Translations under genes and position numbers: made by a program
The notes under the pieces: model-generated
What the model was told of the DNA's origin: nothing
Databases searched by the model: none
The model's input: only the letters and a program-made list of their open reading frames with translations
From: Symbiodinium natans
Taxonomy: Eukaryota; Sar; Dinophyceae; Suessiales; Symbiodiniaceae
Assembly: GCA_905221605.1 (NCBI GenBank)
Contig: CAJNDS010002202.1
Span: forward strand, 1,285,879 to 1,339,378
Reading direction: 5' to 3'
Length of the DNA stretch: 53,500 bases
Part shown: positions 31,596 to 41,462 of the stretch, one piece after another
Layout: each line of letters opens with the position of its first letter
Position numbering within the stretch: the stretch's first letter is position 1

Positions 31596-32247
31596 CTTGA
31601 ACCCTAAACGCCCTAAACCCTAAACCCTAAACCCGAAACCCCTCGAAGTCCTGAAGCCTCTGGACCCTGCAAAGCCTCCAATGGAAGCCTAAACCCTAGG
31701 CTGCCCCCTGCTAACACCGACAGAAGAGACCTCGAAACTTTAAGCTCTACACCCCATCGGCGAAGCAGGAAGACTCCCAAGTGAAGCCCAGAAAGGTTTA
31801 GGGTTTAGGGTTTATGGTGTGGGGTTTAGGGTTTGGGGTTCTTGGGGCATAGGGCAACTCCACCTAAACCCTAAAAAATCCCCGAAGCCCCCGCAACCCC
31901 GAAGCTTGCAGGCTATGATAGGCCCGGTCCTCATATTCACCCTAAACCCTCTAAACCCCTCAACCCCTCAACCCTAAACCCTAAACCCTAAACCCTAAAC
32001 CCCTCAAGTTCGAAGACCCCTAAACCCCTCAGCCCAGAAAACACCATAGTTGAGATCCCCCCCTATGAGTTGCTTCGAAACCTTAGTCCCTTAACCCGCT
32101 AAACCCCGAAACCTCAAACACCCAAAGCCCGAACCCAAAAAAAAAAAAATCTTGAGAACCCTGAACCCCTAAACCCTGAACCCTGCGCCCTTAGCCCTGA
32201 GCCCTAATCCGAGCATCAGTTTAATTAATACCCCCGCATTTACAGAA

Positions 32248-32470
32248 ATGTTTTTTGGCCGGAAGCCCGCCGGAAGACTACTTTCCATTAGGGTGGATTT
32301 CGTATGGGACAAACCCCCCACATTTAAAGGAATTTTTTTGGGGGGGGTTCAAAAATCTGTCGGCAGGCTTCTTGTTTTGCTTGCGGAGACGCAAAGCTAC
32401 AGCGGGCCATGGTCCAACTATTGCGGAACCCTGCATTCCTTATTGTGGAAGGGGGGGGGGGGGGGGCCCC
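32248..32470. other. Imperfect tandem segment ending in poly-G
   Basis: Two diverged copies (CCGCATTTACAGAAATGTTT and CCACATTTAAAGGAATTTTT) followed by unique bases and a G run at 32450-32466. Open frames end in glycine runs; no gene called. Confidence 0.5.
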
Positions 32471-32535
32471 CCACCAATTAAACAGAAGCTCGGATTAAAC
32501 CCTAAACCCCTCAACCCTAAACCCTAAATCCCCAC

Positions 32536-32615
32536 CCAAGAGTTGCTTCGGGGCCGACGACCATCCAGAAGCCGAGCGGCACGGCCCTCAGCAACTCGTT
32601 GCCCGTGGCGCGCTC
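32536..32615 (-). CDS. Gene E, exon 2
   Basis: ERATGNELLRAVPLGFWMVV then GPEATL, with 22 of 25 third positions C or G. Acceptor TCAGGGGCCCAG, donor GTGGGG. Phase 0 in, exactly matching exon 1. Confidence 0.55.
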
Positions 32616-32849
32616 CTGGGCCCCTGAACCCTAAACCCTAAATCCAACAAAAACGAAAACCCCGAACCCAGAGCCCTAAACCCTGAAACCCCAAACCCCC
32701 AAACCCTGGGCAGATGAATGGCACACCACGAGGCGTAGGAGGTGTCTGAAGAAGATAAGGATGGACAACTAAAGTAAAACAACTCAGAAGGCTTTCTTGC
32801 CACGATGGCTGCAGGAGGGCAGGGGATGAGCTCATGTCTTTCTGAATCG

Positions 32850-32975
32850 GGTTTAGGGTTTAGGGTTTAGGGTTTAGGGTTTAGGGTTTAGGGTTTAGGG
32901 TTTAGGGTTTAGGGTTCAGGGTTCAGGGTTTAGGGTTTAGGGTTTAGGGTTTAGGGTTTAGGGTTTAGGGTTTAG
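32850..32975. repeat. TTTAGGG array inside gene E intron 1
   Basis: About 17 heptamers with a few TTCAGGG. It lies in the 558-bp interval between exons 1 and 2, with CCCTAAA units at the 5' side, so the two intron ends could pair. Confidence 0.9.
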
Positions 32976-33173
32976 GTGAACGGTCCACAGGTCATCAGAG
33001 AAAGCATGCTTGCTTGCTCAGCTTCTCATGAGCAAACCTCCTGGAAGCCATCTCCAAGCACCCTCAACCCTGAATCCTAAACCCTAAACCCTTAACCCTA
33101 AAACCTAAAGCCTAACCCCCAAACCCCAAATCCTAAACCCTAAACCCCAAACCCTAAACCCTAAACCCTAAAC

Positions 33174-33257
33174 CTTAAATGCAGTCGAGGGCGCCAAGAG
33201 CTGCAGCAGCCAGGCGCCCAATGGAGGACCGTAGTAACTCGGCAGCGCACGCGTCAT
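33174..33257 (-). CDS. Gene E, exon 1 with start codon
   Basis: ATG opens TRALPSYYGPPLGAWLLQL then LAPSTAFK, phase 0, donor AAG|GTTTAGGG from the adjoining array. No AG lies close upstream, which fits a first exon. The N-terminus is moderately hydrophobic; a signal or membrane segment is possible. Confidence 0.55.
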
Positions 33258-33396
33258 GCCCCCAACGTTTCGGGTTTAGGGTTTAGGGTTTGGGGTTTGG
33301 GGTTTAGGGTTTAGGGTTTAGGGTTTAGGGTTTGGGGTTTGGGGTTTAGGGTTTAGGCTGTCAGTGCAGGGCTTCTGAATGACAGTGCTGAAGGTG

Positions 33397-33555
33397 AAGC
33401 CGCGAGGTTGCGAGGCCGCGAGGTTGCGAGGCCGCGAGGTTGCGAGGCCGCGAGGTTGTGTGAGGTTGCGAGGTGGTGAGGCCGCGAGGTTGCGAGGCCG
33501 CGAGGTCGCGAGGTCGCGAGGCCGCGAGGCTGCGAGGCGAGGCCGCGAGGTTGCC
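33397..33555. repeat. GC-rich minisatellite
   Basis: Repeats of about 15 bases, GAGGTTGCGAGGCCGC with variants. It is open in several frames as R/A/S/P-rich repeats; not called as a gene. Confidence 0.85.
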
Positions 33556-33639
33556 CAACCCCGGAATTCCATTGTCACGTCTGATCTCCAATTTCGGTGT
33601 GTCTCATCCCGCAAACCCTCAAGACCCCAAACTCTAAAC

Positions 33640-33998
33640 CCCTAGAGCCCCAATACCCATATAAAACCCTTAAGGCACCCCAAAAACCCTGAAGACCCAA
33701 AGCCCTAAAGACCCTCACGACCCTGAACCCGTAAGACCCTCAAGACCCACGAGACCCACGAGACCCACGAGACCCACGAGCCCCACGAGACCCACGAGCC
33801 CCTAAAGACCCTCGCAAGACCCCTAAGACCCATTAGACCCCTAAGACCCTCAAGACCCAATACACCCCTAAGACCCTCAAGACCCGTAACATAGGGGCCC
33901 TAATAAATAGAATAGCATTTTGGGGGATAACTCTGGCTTATTGATACAGGGACCATAAGGAAGGGAGTACCATTAGTAATTATTCCGACCCCCCAAAC
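33640..33998. repeat. GACCCACGA-type short tandem repeat and spacer
   Basis: 33712-33895 repeats AGACCC with CACGA or CTCAA spacers every 10-12 bases. 33896-33998 is unique and resembles 24950-25000 (GAATAGCATTTTGGGGGAT), probably another small element. Confidence 0.6.
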
Positions 33999-34051
33999 CT
34001 GTAAGAGCGCCCGGCGCGTGCGAGGCGTCGGCTTTGCTCAGCGCCGCAAGC
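33999..34051 (-). CDS. Candidate exon
   Basis: ACGAEQSRRLARAGRSY between acceptor GCGCCCAAG and donor ACAG|GTTTGGGG. Phase 0 in, 2 out. Confidence 0.45.
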
Positions 34052-34177
34052 CTTGGGCGCAATGGTGCGTTTAGGGTTCAGGGTTTAGGGTTGAGGGTTG
34101 AGGGCTTCGGATTTAGGGTTTAGAGTTTCGGGTTTAGGGTTTAGGGGAGGGGGGGGTAGGTGGGGCCTTTTTGGGTT

Positions 34178-34242
34178 TTCTACGGCTTCTAGGGCTTTTG
34201 GGGGAACGTGAGGTAACGCCCGTAAATCCTGTTGTCAGTTCT
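34178..34242 (-). CDS. Candidate terminal exon
   Basis: FWRTDNRIYGRYLTFPQKP and TAG after acceptor GGGATTCGCAG, phase 2 in. It may end gene F, but the phase does not match the last chained exon. Confidence 0.35.
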
Positions 34243-35177
34243 CCAGAAACTGCGAATCCCGTCTAAGCCCCACAACCTAGAGCCCTTGAACTCCCAAGCC
34301 CTACACGTTTGAGTCCCTATGCCCCAAACTCCAGGGTTAGGGTTTAGGGTTTAGGGTTTAGGGTTTAGGGTTCAGGGTTCAGTGTTCAGGGTTCAGGGTT
34401 CAGGGTTCAGGGTTCAGGGTTCAGGGTTTAGGGTTTAGGGTTTAGTGTTCAGGGTTTAGGGTTTACGGCTTAGGGAACCCCAGGCCCCAAAACCCCAAGC
34501 CTAAAGCCCAAGCTCAGTCGCGTCGTCATCCGGCGGTCTGCCCAGCCGTCGACGGTGTTGCCTTAGGACTTCGGGTCTTCAACCCTGGAAACCCTAAACC
34601 CGTGAACCCCTAAACCCTAAACCCTAAACCTTAAACGCGTCGTGAACCCCCAACCCTAAACCCTGAAACCCTAAACCCTAAACCCCAGAAACCCTAAACC
34701 CTAAACCCCATAAACCCTAAACCCTAAGCCCAAAACGCCAGAGACCCAGAAACCCCTCAACCCAGAGTGGAAGAACGCCAAGACCCAACTCGGAAGGCTC
34801 CAAACCTCGAAAGCCCCTAAGCTCCCGAAACCCTAAAATCTGAAGCCCTAAACCCTAAAACCCTAAACCCTAAACCCTAGACCCTGAACATTCAAACCTA
34901 AACCCTAAACCCTAAAACTTAAACCCCAAACCCCACACCCTAAACCCCAAACCTTCTCAACCTGGACCCCTAAACTCCTGAACCGCGGCCCTCAACCCTA
35001 AACCCTAAACCCAAAACCCTAAACCCTAAACCCTAAAAACCCTAAACCCTAAAAACCCTAAACCCTAAACCCTAAACCCTAAACCTTGGATTTGTCTGCC
35101 CGAAACCCGAAACCCCGTAAGCCCGGCACCCACAAACCCCAAAACCCCTGCACTCCAGAGCTTGGGATCTTGGGGTT

Positions 35178-35340
35178 CAGGGTTCAGGGTTTAGGGTATA
35201 GGGTTTAGGGTTTAGGGTTTAGGGTTTAGGGTTTAGGGTTTAGGGTTTAGGGTTTAGGGTTTAGGGTTTAGGGTTTAGGGTTTAGGGTTTAGGGTGTAGG
35301 GTGTAGGGTGTAGGGTGTAGGGTGTGGGGTTAGGGTTTAG
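35178..35340. repeat. TTTAGGG array passing into TGTAGGG
   Basis: About 15 TTTAGGG units followed by five TGTAGGG units, another case of local variant homogenisation. Confidence 0.95.
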
Positions 35341-35412
35341 GGGTTGAGGGGCGGCCTGGGGTGCTGGAGTTTGGGGTTTAGGGCCTGGGGGTTTACGGTG
35401 GGACCTCTAGAC

Positions 35413-35448
35413 CCCGATCTGAGGATCGCTCCATCCTAAGGCTGTTCT
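35413..35448 (-). CDS. Gene F, exon 5
   Basis: RTALGWSDPQIG in the inherited phase 0. Acceptor CCTTGCTCAG, donor GTCTAGAGG. Another frame with donor GTAAACCC is possible. Confidence 0.4.
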
Positions 35449-35652
35449 CTGAGCAAGGGTTGAGGGTTTAGGGTTCAGGGTTTAGGGTTCGGGGTTTAGG
35501 GTTTAGGGTGTAGGGTTTAGGGTTTAGGGTTTAGGGTTGAGGGCTTAGGGCTCAAGGCTTAGGGCTCAGGGCTTAGGGTTTAGGGCTCGCCTAAACCCTA
35601 AACCCTAAACCCTAAACCCTAAACACTAAACCCTAAACCCTAAACCCTAAAC

Positions 35653-35691
35653 CAAGTCGCCGGTGATCACGACGAGGAGGACGTTGGCTGC
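35653..35691 (-). CDS. Gene F, exon 4
   Basis: AANVLLVVITGDL, a buried beta-strand-like run, with third positions almost all C or G. Strong acceptor CTTCCCCTGATGGCCAG; the donor TTG|GTTTAGGG is the array. Phase 0 both sides. Confidence 0.55.
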
Positions 35692-35941
35692 CTGGCCATC
35701 AGGGGAAGGCCCGAGAGGCGTTTAGGGGCTCAGTAAGAGTTTAGGGTTTTGGGTTTAGGGTTTTGGGGTTTAGGGTTTAGGGTTTATGGTTTTGCGGTTT
35801 AGGGTTTAGGGTTTAGGGTTTAGGCTTTAGGGTTTAGGGTTTAGCATCTCAAGTCCAAGCATTCACTAGTCAAGAAAGTATTCCAGAAATACCCACCCGC
35901 CCAAAGAATCCCATAACATTAATAAAATATTTCACTTGTAT

Positions 35942-36328
35942 AACGACCTTGCCCAGTCAAAAACAAAAAATGACCTTGCCCAGTAAAAAACAAATGACCT
36001 TGCCCAATAAAAAGATGACCTTGCCCAGGAAAAACAATGACCTTGCCCAGTCAAAAAACGACCCTTGCCCAGTAAAAAAATAACCTTGCCCCATAAAAAA
36101 ATGACCTTGCCCAGTAAAAAAAAAAAAAAGCAACCTTGCCCAATAAAAGAGTTACTGGGCAAGGTCATGCTTTTTACTGGGCAAGGTCCTTCTTTTACTG
36201 GGCAAGGTGATTTTTTCTGGGCAAGGTCGTTTGTTGGACCGAACGACCTTGCCCGGTAAAAAAATGACCTTGCCCAATAAAAAAAAATGACCTTGCCCAG
36301 TAAAAAAAATGACCTTGCCCAGTGACTC
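35942..36328. repeat. GACCTTGCCCAGT minisatellite with internal inversion
   Basis: About nine forward copies separated by A-rich spacers (35944-36145), four inverted copies ACTGGGCAAGGTC (36152-36231), then four forward copies (36243-36325). Could form large fold-backs. No coding potential. Confidence 0.9.
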
Positions 36329-36599
36329 CGTTAAGATTTAAATTATATATGAAAGAGAGGTTTAGGGTTTAGGGTTTAGGGTTTAGGGTTTAGGGTTTAG
36401 GGTTTAGGGTTTAGAGGGCCTATACGGGCTTTTCGGGCTTTGGATCCTGAACGCTGAACCCCCAAAACCCTGAAAAGCAAGCCTCAAGCCCCTGAACTCC
36501 CATCTCGAAAAACTCTGAGTTTAGGGTTTGGGGTTTAGGGTTTAGGGCTTAGGGTTTAGGGCTTAGGGTTTAGGGATTAGGGTCCAGGGTTGTTTTTGG

Positions 36600-36790
36600 T
36601 GTAGCTGGACGACTCGAGGGTCTAGTACGTCTGAGTGTAGCTACATGATCCCCTAGCATGGGCCCTTAAAAAGGACCCCTTATGCACCCCTCATATACCC
36701 TATACAACCCAAGCACCCCATACATCGGAACCCTTTAAAGCAGGTAAGGGATTAAGGGCCCATGTAACTACCCGTAGCGTACTGCCTGAA
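36600..36790. mobile_element. Family-5 inverted-repeat element
   Basis: GTAGCTACATGATCCCCTAG with GCATGGGCCCTTAA on the left and TTAAGGGCCCATGTAACTAC on the right. A related copy lies at 41106-41246. Confidence 0.55.
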
Positions 36791-37136
36791 ACCTGTACTA
36801 CTAAACCCTAAGCCCTAACCCCTAAACCCTAAACCCTAAACCCTAAACCCCTAAACCCCTAAACCCTAAACCCTAAACCCTAAACCCTAAACACTAAACC
36901 CGAAGCCCTACACTGAGGGCCCGAAAACCCTGATCCTACCAAGCCCAGGGTCTGGGGTAAACCCTAGAACCATCCACGCCACAAAAGCCCTAACACTTGA
37001 AACCCCTCAAGCCTAGGCCCTGAGCCGGAAACCCTAAACCCTAAACCCTAAACCCTAAACCCCTAAACCCCTAAACCCTAAACCCTCTAACCTCTGAAAC
37101 CCTGAACCCTAAACCCTGAGCCCCCCCAGGTGGGAC

Positions 37137-37211
37137 CCTGGAGCCCGAGACCCCGGCAAGCCACTTCCAGCGCGGAAGCTTCTTGTCCTGGAGCACGGCC
37201 AGTACGTCGAC
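37137..37211 (-). CDS. Gene F, exon 3
   Basis: VDVLAVLQDKKLPRWKWLAG then VSGSR, 24 of 26 third positions C or G, phase 0 both sides. Begins AAAAG|GTCGAC, inside a segment duplicated upstream. Donor AGG|GTCCCACC. Confidence 0.6.
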
Positions 37212-37550
37212 CTTTTGGCGTTTAGGGTTTCGGATTAGGGTGTAGGGTTGGGGTTTAGGGTTTAGGGTTAGTATGTCGACCTTTTCTTGGCTGGCTTCTG
37301 AACCCCCTCCTAAACTTTTAAACTTTCAGGCTCCTTCTTGTAGTTTCGACAAAAACCCAAAAGGTTTGAGTCCTAAGAGCCAACCAGAAGAAAGCCAAGT
37401 TTTGGTGTTCAGGTAAGGATTTAGGGTTTAGGGTTTCGGGTTTAGAGTTTAGGGTTTAGGGTTTAGGGTTTCGGGTTTAGGGTTTAGGTTTAGGGTTTAG
37501 GGTTTAGGGTTTAGGGTTTAGGGTTTCGGGCTTAGGGCTAGTACGTCGAC
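37212..37550 (-). repeat. Gene F intron 2: arrays between duplicated exon edges
   Basis: AGTACGTCGACCTTTTGG (plus strand) occurs at 37201, in mutated form at 37270, and at 37540, with TTTAGGG arrays between. On the coding strand each copy contains AAAAG|GTCGAC, which serves as donor in the upstream copy and acceptor edge in the downstream one. Confidence 0.7.
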
Positions 37551-37580
37551 CTTTTGGTGTTCCGGTATGTTTTGGTTTTG
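37551..37580 (-). CDS. Gene F, exon 2
   Basis: QNQNIPEHQK, ten codons, phase 0 both sides, after a pyrimidine-rich acceptor CCCCCTCGCCCCAAAG. It ends at the duplicated AG|GT site. Confidence 0.45.
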
Positions 37581-37640
37581 CTTTGGGGCGAGGGGGCGGA
37601 CGTTTAGGGTTCAGGGTTCAGGGTGCAGTGTTTAGGGTTT

Positions 37641-37770
37641 AGGGTTTAGGGTTTGGGGTTTGGGGTTTGGGGTTTGGGGTTTGGGGTTTGGGGTTTAAGA
37701 TTTAAGGTTTAGGGTTAAGGGTTTAGGGTTAAGGGTTTAGGGTTTAGGGTTTAGGGTTTAGGGTTTAGGG
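37641..37770. repeat. TTTAGGG and TTTGGGG array
   Basis: Eighteen or so units with a TTTGGGG block, within the interval between gene F exons 1 and 2. Confidence 0.9.
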
Positions 37771-38445
37771 GGCTTGGTGCTTTTTGAATGATTTTGTTGG
37801 GTTTTTGGGTTTTCGGCGTTTTTGGGTTTTACGGTTCTGATATGTGGACTTGGGAGGTTCAGTGCTTTTGGGCTTTTGGGCTTGTGGGCTTGCGGGCTTT
37901 GGGGTTTTAGGATTGGGGTTGACAGCCCTGCTGGGTGTTTTCTGGAGTTTGGGTCTTGAGGGTTCGCGAATTCGGTGCTTAGGGGCTTCGGGGATGCTTT
38001 GGGGTTCGGAGTTTGGGGTGTCGGTTTCAAGGCTTTTCCCGCGACAACGCCCCTCCCGCTGCACCCCTTTCGAGCTAAGGAAGGGCAGCTCTACTCTGAA
38101 CCCCCACCCCTGAAGGCTATTTAGGGAAATGAGCCTAATTAAAGTTATAAAAGGGGGAACCGACGGGGGGTAGCCCTAAACCCCCCTAAACCCTAAAACC
38201 CGCGCGCCAAAGCCGAAACCCCCCCAAAAAAAATCCTGCGAGGGTTTCTAGGGCCTTTCTTTAATGCTAGCGGGTTTGGGGGGCTTCGGGGGCTTAAGGT
38301 TCCAAGCTTCGGGCTGCTCCCAAAAAGCCAGAATGCGAGGCCCTCCTTCTAAACTCACCCTAAACCCTAAACCCTAAACCCGAAACCCTAAACCTTAATC
38401 CGACTCATCCCTGATATCCCCTGAATCCCTCAGAGACTATTCCAC

Positions 38446-38486
38446 CTGCTGCGTGGACAGCAGCTTCAGCTCGCGGTCCTTTGCGG
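38446..38486 (-). CDS. Gene F, exon 1 of those seen
   Basis: AKDRELKLLSTQQ, third positions nearly all C or G. Acceptor TGTGCCTGAG, donor CAG|GTGGAA. Phase 1 in, 0 out. Upstream exons not identified. Confidence 0.5.
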
Positions 38487-38529
38487 CTCAGGCACACGGT
38501 TTCGGGATTTAGGGCCCTAAGCTTATAAG

Positions 38530-38745
38530 CCCTAAACGTTAAGGGTTTAGGGTTTGGGGTTTGGGGTTTAGGGTTTAGGGTTTAGGGTTTAGGGTTTAGG
38601 GTTTAGGGTTTAGGGTTTATGTGTTAGGGTTTAGGGTTTAGGGTTTAGGGTTTAGGGTTTAGGGTTTAGGGTTTAGGGTTTGGGGTTTGGGGTTTGGGGT
38701 TTGGGGTTTGGGGTTTGGGGTTTGGGGTTTAGGGTTTAGGGGCTT
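38530..38745. repeat. TTTAGGG / TTTGGGG array
   Basis: About 30 units, including blocks of pure TTTGGGG. Confidence 0.95.
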
Positions 38746-39024
38746 CAGGGTTTAGGGCTAAAAAAAACCTTTTTTGGGGTTTTCGCGTGGAGGGTTTAGA
38801 GTTTAAGGCCCTAAGGGTCTCGGGCTTTGTGGGTCTTGTTTTTGGGGTTTTAAGGTAGGTTCGGGAATATACCATGATCAGGGTTCCCGTTTCTGTTGCA
38901 ACACGGCCCCTTCTAGTCCGCGTGCCTGCGTTGCAACTTAGACCCTAAACCCTAAACCGTAAGCCCTAAACCCTAAACCCTGAACCCTAAACCCTGAACC
39001 CTAAACCCTAAACCCTAAAGACTT

Positions 39025-39108
39025 TCAGGAGCCTTGCTCCCTTCTCTGCCGCGGCGCCGCGCAGTCTGCGGAGAGGATCTGTGCCAGCAGGTCCCGTGGA
39101 CCCGCATC
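39025..39108 (-). CDS. Gene G, terminal exon
   Basis: DAGPRDLLAQILSADCAAPR then QRREQGS and TGA. 22 of 28 third positions C or G. Acceptor GCTCCATAAG, phase 0 in, matching exon 3. The preceding 161-bp intron is mostly TTTAGGG. Family unknown. Confidence 0.6.
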   Translation of the reverse strand, partial: DAGPRDLLAQILSADCAAPRQRREQGS

Positions 39109-39127
39109 CTTATGGAGCGTGGAAGGA

Positions 39128-39258
39128 CTGGGGGGCTTAGGGTTTCCGGGTTTAGGGTTTGGGGTTTAGGGTTTAGGGTTTAGGGTTTAGGGTTTAGGGT
39201 TTAGGGTTTAGGGTTTAGGGTTTAGGCTTTAGGGTTTAGGGTTTAGGGTTTAGGGCGA
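39128..39258. repeat. TTTAGGG array filling gene G intron 3
   Basis: About 17 units; only some 30 non-repeat bases lie between it and the two exons. Confidence 0.95.
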
Positions 39259-39269
39259 TAAGGGTTTAC

Positions 39270-39322
39270 GGGCTTCAGGGACTTCAGCAACTTGGGCATA
39301 AGGGTTTCCTCAACTTGGCGCC
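39270..39322 (-). CDS. Gene G, exon 3
   Basis: RQVEETLMPKLLKSLKP, phase 1 in and 0 out. Acceptor CAGGCTTGAG; donor CCC|GTAAACCC, where the array-like CCCTTATCG follows the GTAA. Confidence 0.6.
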
Positions 39323-39659
39323 CTCAAGCCTGAAACCTACACCCCAAACCCTAAACCCTACACCCTAAACCCTAAACCCTGCTTTCCCCCGAAACAACCT
39401 AAACCCAAAAAGCAACCCCCAGCTTTGCAACAATGTCCCCACCCTCACAACCCCTCTGCAAAACCTCCCCTCCCCCCACAACAAAAAAGAGCCTCGGCCC
39501 TCAACCCACCTGAAACCCCCCAAACCATCAAACCCATCCAAAAAGCTAACCCTCAACCCCCAACCCTCAACCCTAAACCCTAAACCCCAAAACCCTAAAC
39601 CCTAAACCCCAAAACCCCAAACCCTAAACCCTAAACCCCAAACCCCAAACCCTTAACCC

Positions 39660-39800
39660 CAAACCCTAAACCCCACCCCCCCCCCAAAAAAAAAAAATAA
39701 TAATAATAAATAAAATAAGAATAATAAATAAATACATAAATGAATAAATAAACAAAAAATAACAAAAATAAATCAAAAATAACAAAAAGAAAGGACTGAA
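39660..39800. repeat. C tract and AT-rich low-complexity tract
   Basis: A short poly-C run, then A-rich AATAAATAAA-type sequence, within gene G intron 2. The tyrosine/phenylalanine-rich reading frame here is an artefact. Confidence 0.8.
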
Positions 39801-39818
39801 GGCCAGGGGCTTCCGGAC

Positions 39819-39869
39819 CCAAGGTGACCAGGGCAGGCACTCCTTTGAGCACCTGCTGAGTGGAGGGCT
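39819..39869 (-). CDS. Gene G, exon 2
   Basis: PSTQQVLKGVPALVTL, phase 1 both sides, joining in frame to exons 1 and 3. Acceptor CTGAACGCAG, donor G|GTCCGG. Confidence 0.55.
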
Positions 39870-40416
39870 CTGCGTTCAGGGTTTAGGGGTTTAGGGTTTA
39901 GGGTTTAGGGTTTAGGGTTTGGGGTTTAGGGTTTAGGGTTTAGGGGTCAGGGTTTAGTAGGGTGCAGTAGGGTTTTGTAGGGTTTAGTAGGGTTGAGTAG
40001 GGTTTAGGGGTTTAGGGTTTGAAGTTTCAGGGGTTTAGAGTTGAGGGCTTTGAGGGTTGAGGGGGTTTAGGGCTGAGGCAGTTTGAGATTTGAAGGCTTC
40101 TAGGGATTAGGGATTGAGAGTTTCTGTGGCGTTTTGGGTTTAGGGTGGGGGACCCTAGACCCTAAACCCCCTAAATTCGTTGGACTTTGGGGCCATCCGG
40201 ACAGAGGCGCGTGGTCGTCTAAGGCCCCCTCAGCCTTAAGGCCAAAAACCCTGAACACCCAAGTCCCCATAGCACCCCCCGGAGCCCTGCTTGGGTTCAA
40301 ACACTACCTCAACCCGTTGCCGAAGCTTACATCCACCGAAATCCCCTGAACTTCAACCCCAAACCCCGAAACAACCCCCGCCCTGAACCCTAAACCCTAA
40401 ACCCTAAACCCTAAAC

Positions 40417-40498
40417 CCTGAGCTTCATCCTGGAACTCTGCATCCAGAGCCACGTGCTCGGTGTAGAACTCCTTTGCGTCCAGCTCCGATGCATTTAC
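40417..40498 (-). CDS. Gene G, first exon seen
   Basis: VNASELDAKEFYTEHVALDA then EFQDEAQ, acidic and helix-like. Acceptor GGTGTGGGCCTTGCAG with a pyrimidine tract; donor CAGG|GTTTAGGG from the flanking CCCTAAA array. Phase 0 in, 1 out. No start codon found upstream. Confidence 0.6.
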
Positions 40499-41105
40499 CT
40501 GCAAGGCCCACACCCTCAACGAAGAGGTATATAAGAGGGTTTAGGGTTTAGGGTTTAGGGTTTAGGGTTTAGGGTTCAGGGTTCAGGGTTTAGGGTTTAG
40601 GGTTTAGGGTTTAGGGTTTGGGGTTTGGGGTTTGGGGTTTGGGGTTTAGGGTTTCGGGTTTAGGGCTACTCAACCCTGAGCCCTTCCATTAGCCCTACCT
40701 GTAACTCCCAAGCCCTACGAAATAGTTGGTCATCATGCCCAGAAAAAAAAGGGAACCACCCCCAAAATAGCGGGTAGGCCCAGGCATCTATGCAGGGTTC
40801 CAAATCCCGCTCTGTCCTGAACCCCTAAACCCTAAAACCCCAAGCCCGACATGCCGCTACTCCTTCATCCTCCACCCCAAACCCTAAACCCTAAACCCTA
40901 AACCCTAAACCACAAACCAGGCTTAACCTCCAAAGAATCCGAAAAATCCTGGAACCCCCCAACCTCCCCTAAACCCCCTTTAAAGAATCCAAGCCCGGGT
41001 TCCTTCGATTTCCGTAGGACAAAGCCGACACCCAAAGCCCCAAACCCTGGACCCTAAACCGCAGAGGCTTCTCTGGGACTGCACTCAACCCGGATTTACA
41101 GTCCT

Positions 41106-41246
41106 CCTAATCTTTGAGCAATTGCATGGTCCTTGCTGTTGGGAAACCCTTACATACCTCCTATATCCCGAAAACAACAGGGACCATACTTCATGCTCCT
41201 TTAAAGAAGGCAAGGGACCATAGTAAGGGACCATGCAACTACCCTT
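41106..41246. mobile_element. Family-5 inverted-repeat element, second copy
   Basis: GCAATTGCATGGTCCTTG on the left and AAGGGACCATGCAACTACC on the right, with CTTTAAAGAAGGCAAGGGA inside, similar to 36600-36790. Confidence 0.5.
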
Positions 41247-41415
41247 AGACCTGAAAGATACTGCAACCCTGGGGAACAAGCCTAAACCCCCCCCTGAATC
41301 CCTAAGCCCCTAAACCCCAAACCCTGAACCCTAAACCCTAAACCCTAAACCCGAAATCACCCTAAACCCTACACCCTAAACCCTAAACCCTACACCCTAA
41401 ACCCTCATCCCAAAG

Positions 41416-41462
41416 GCGGCGCACCCTCCGGATCGGGGTCAGCGCGGCGGCCGCCGTGGCCG
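41416..41462 (+). CDS. Candidate small exon
   Basis: RRTLRIGVSAAAAVA with every third position C or G, donor G|GTAAAATG, acceptor ATCCCAAAG. Alone on the plus strand here; partners not found. Confidence 0.4.

Noticed and set aside
33318-33645. R/A/S/P-rich repeat proteins on both strands
   Set aside because: Frames follow the 15-base GC-rich minisatellite; no flanking coding sequence.
35942-36328. CRISPR-like array
   Set aside because: Repeats of 13 bases with 5-12 base A-rich spacers, partly inverted; no cas-like genes and a eukaryotic setting.
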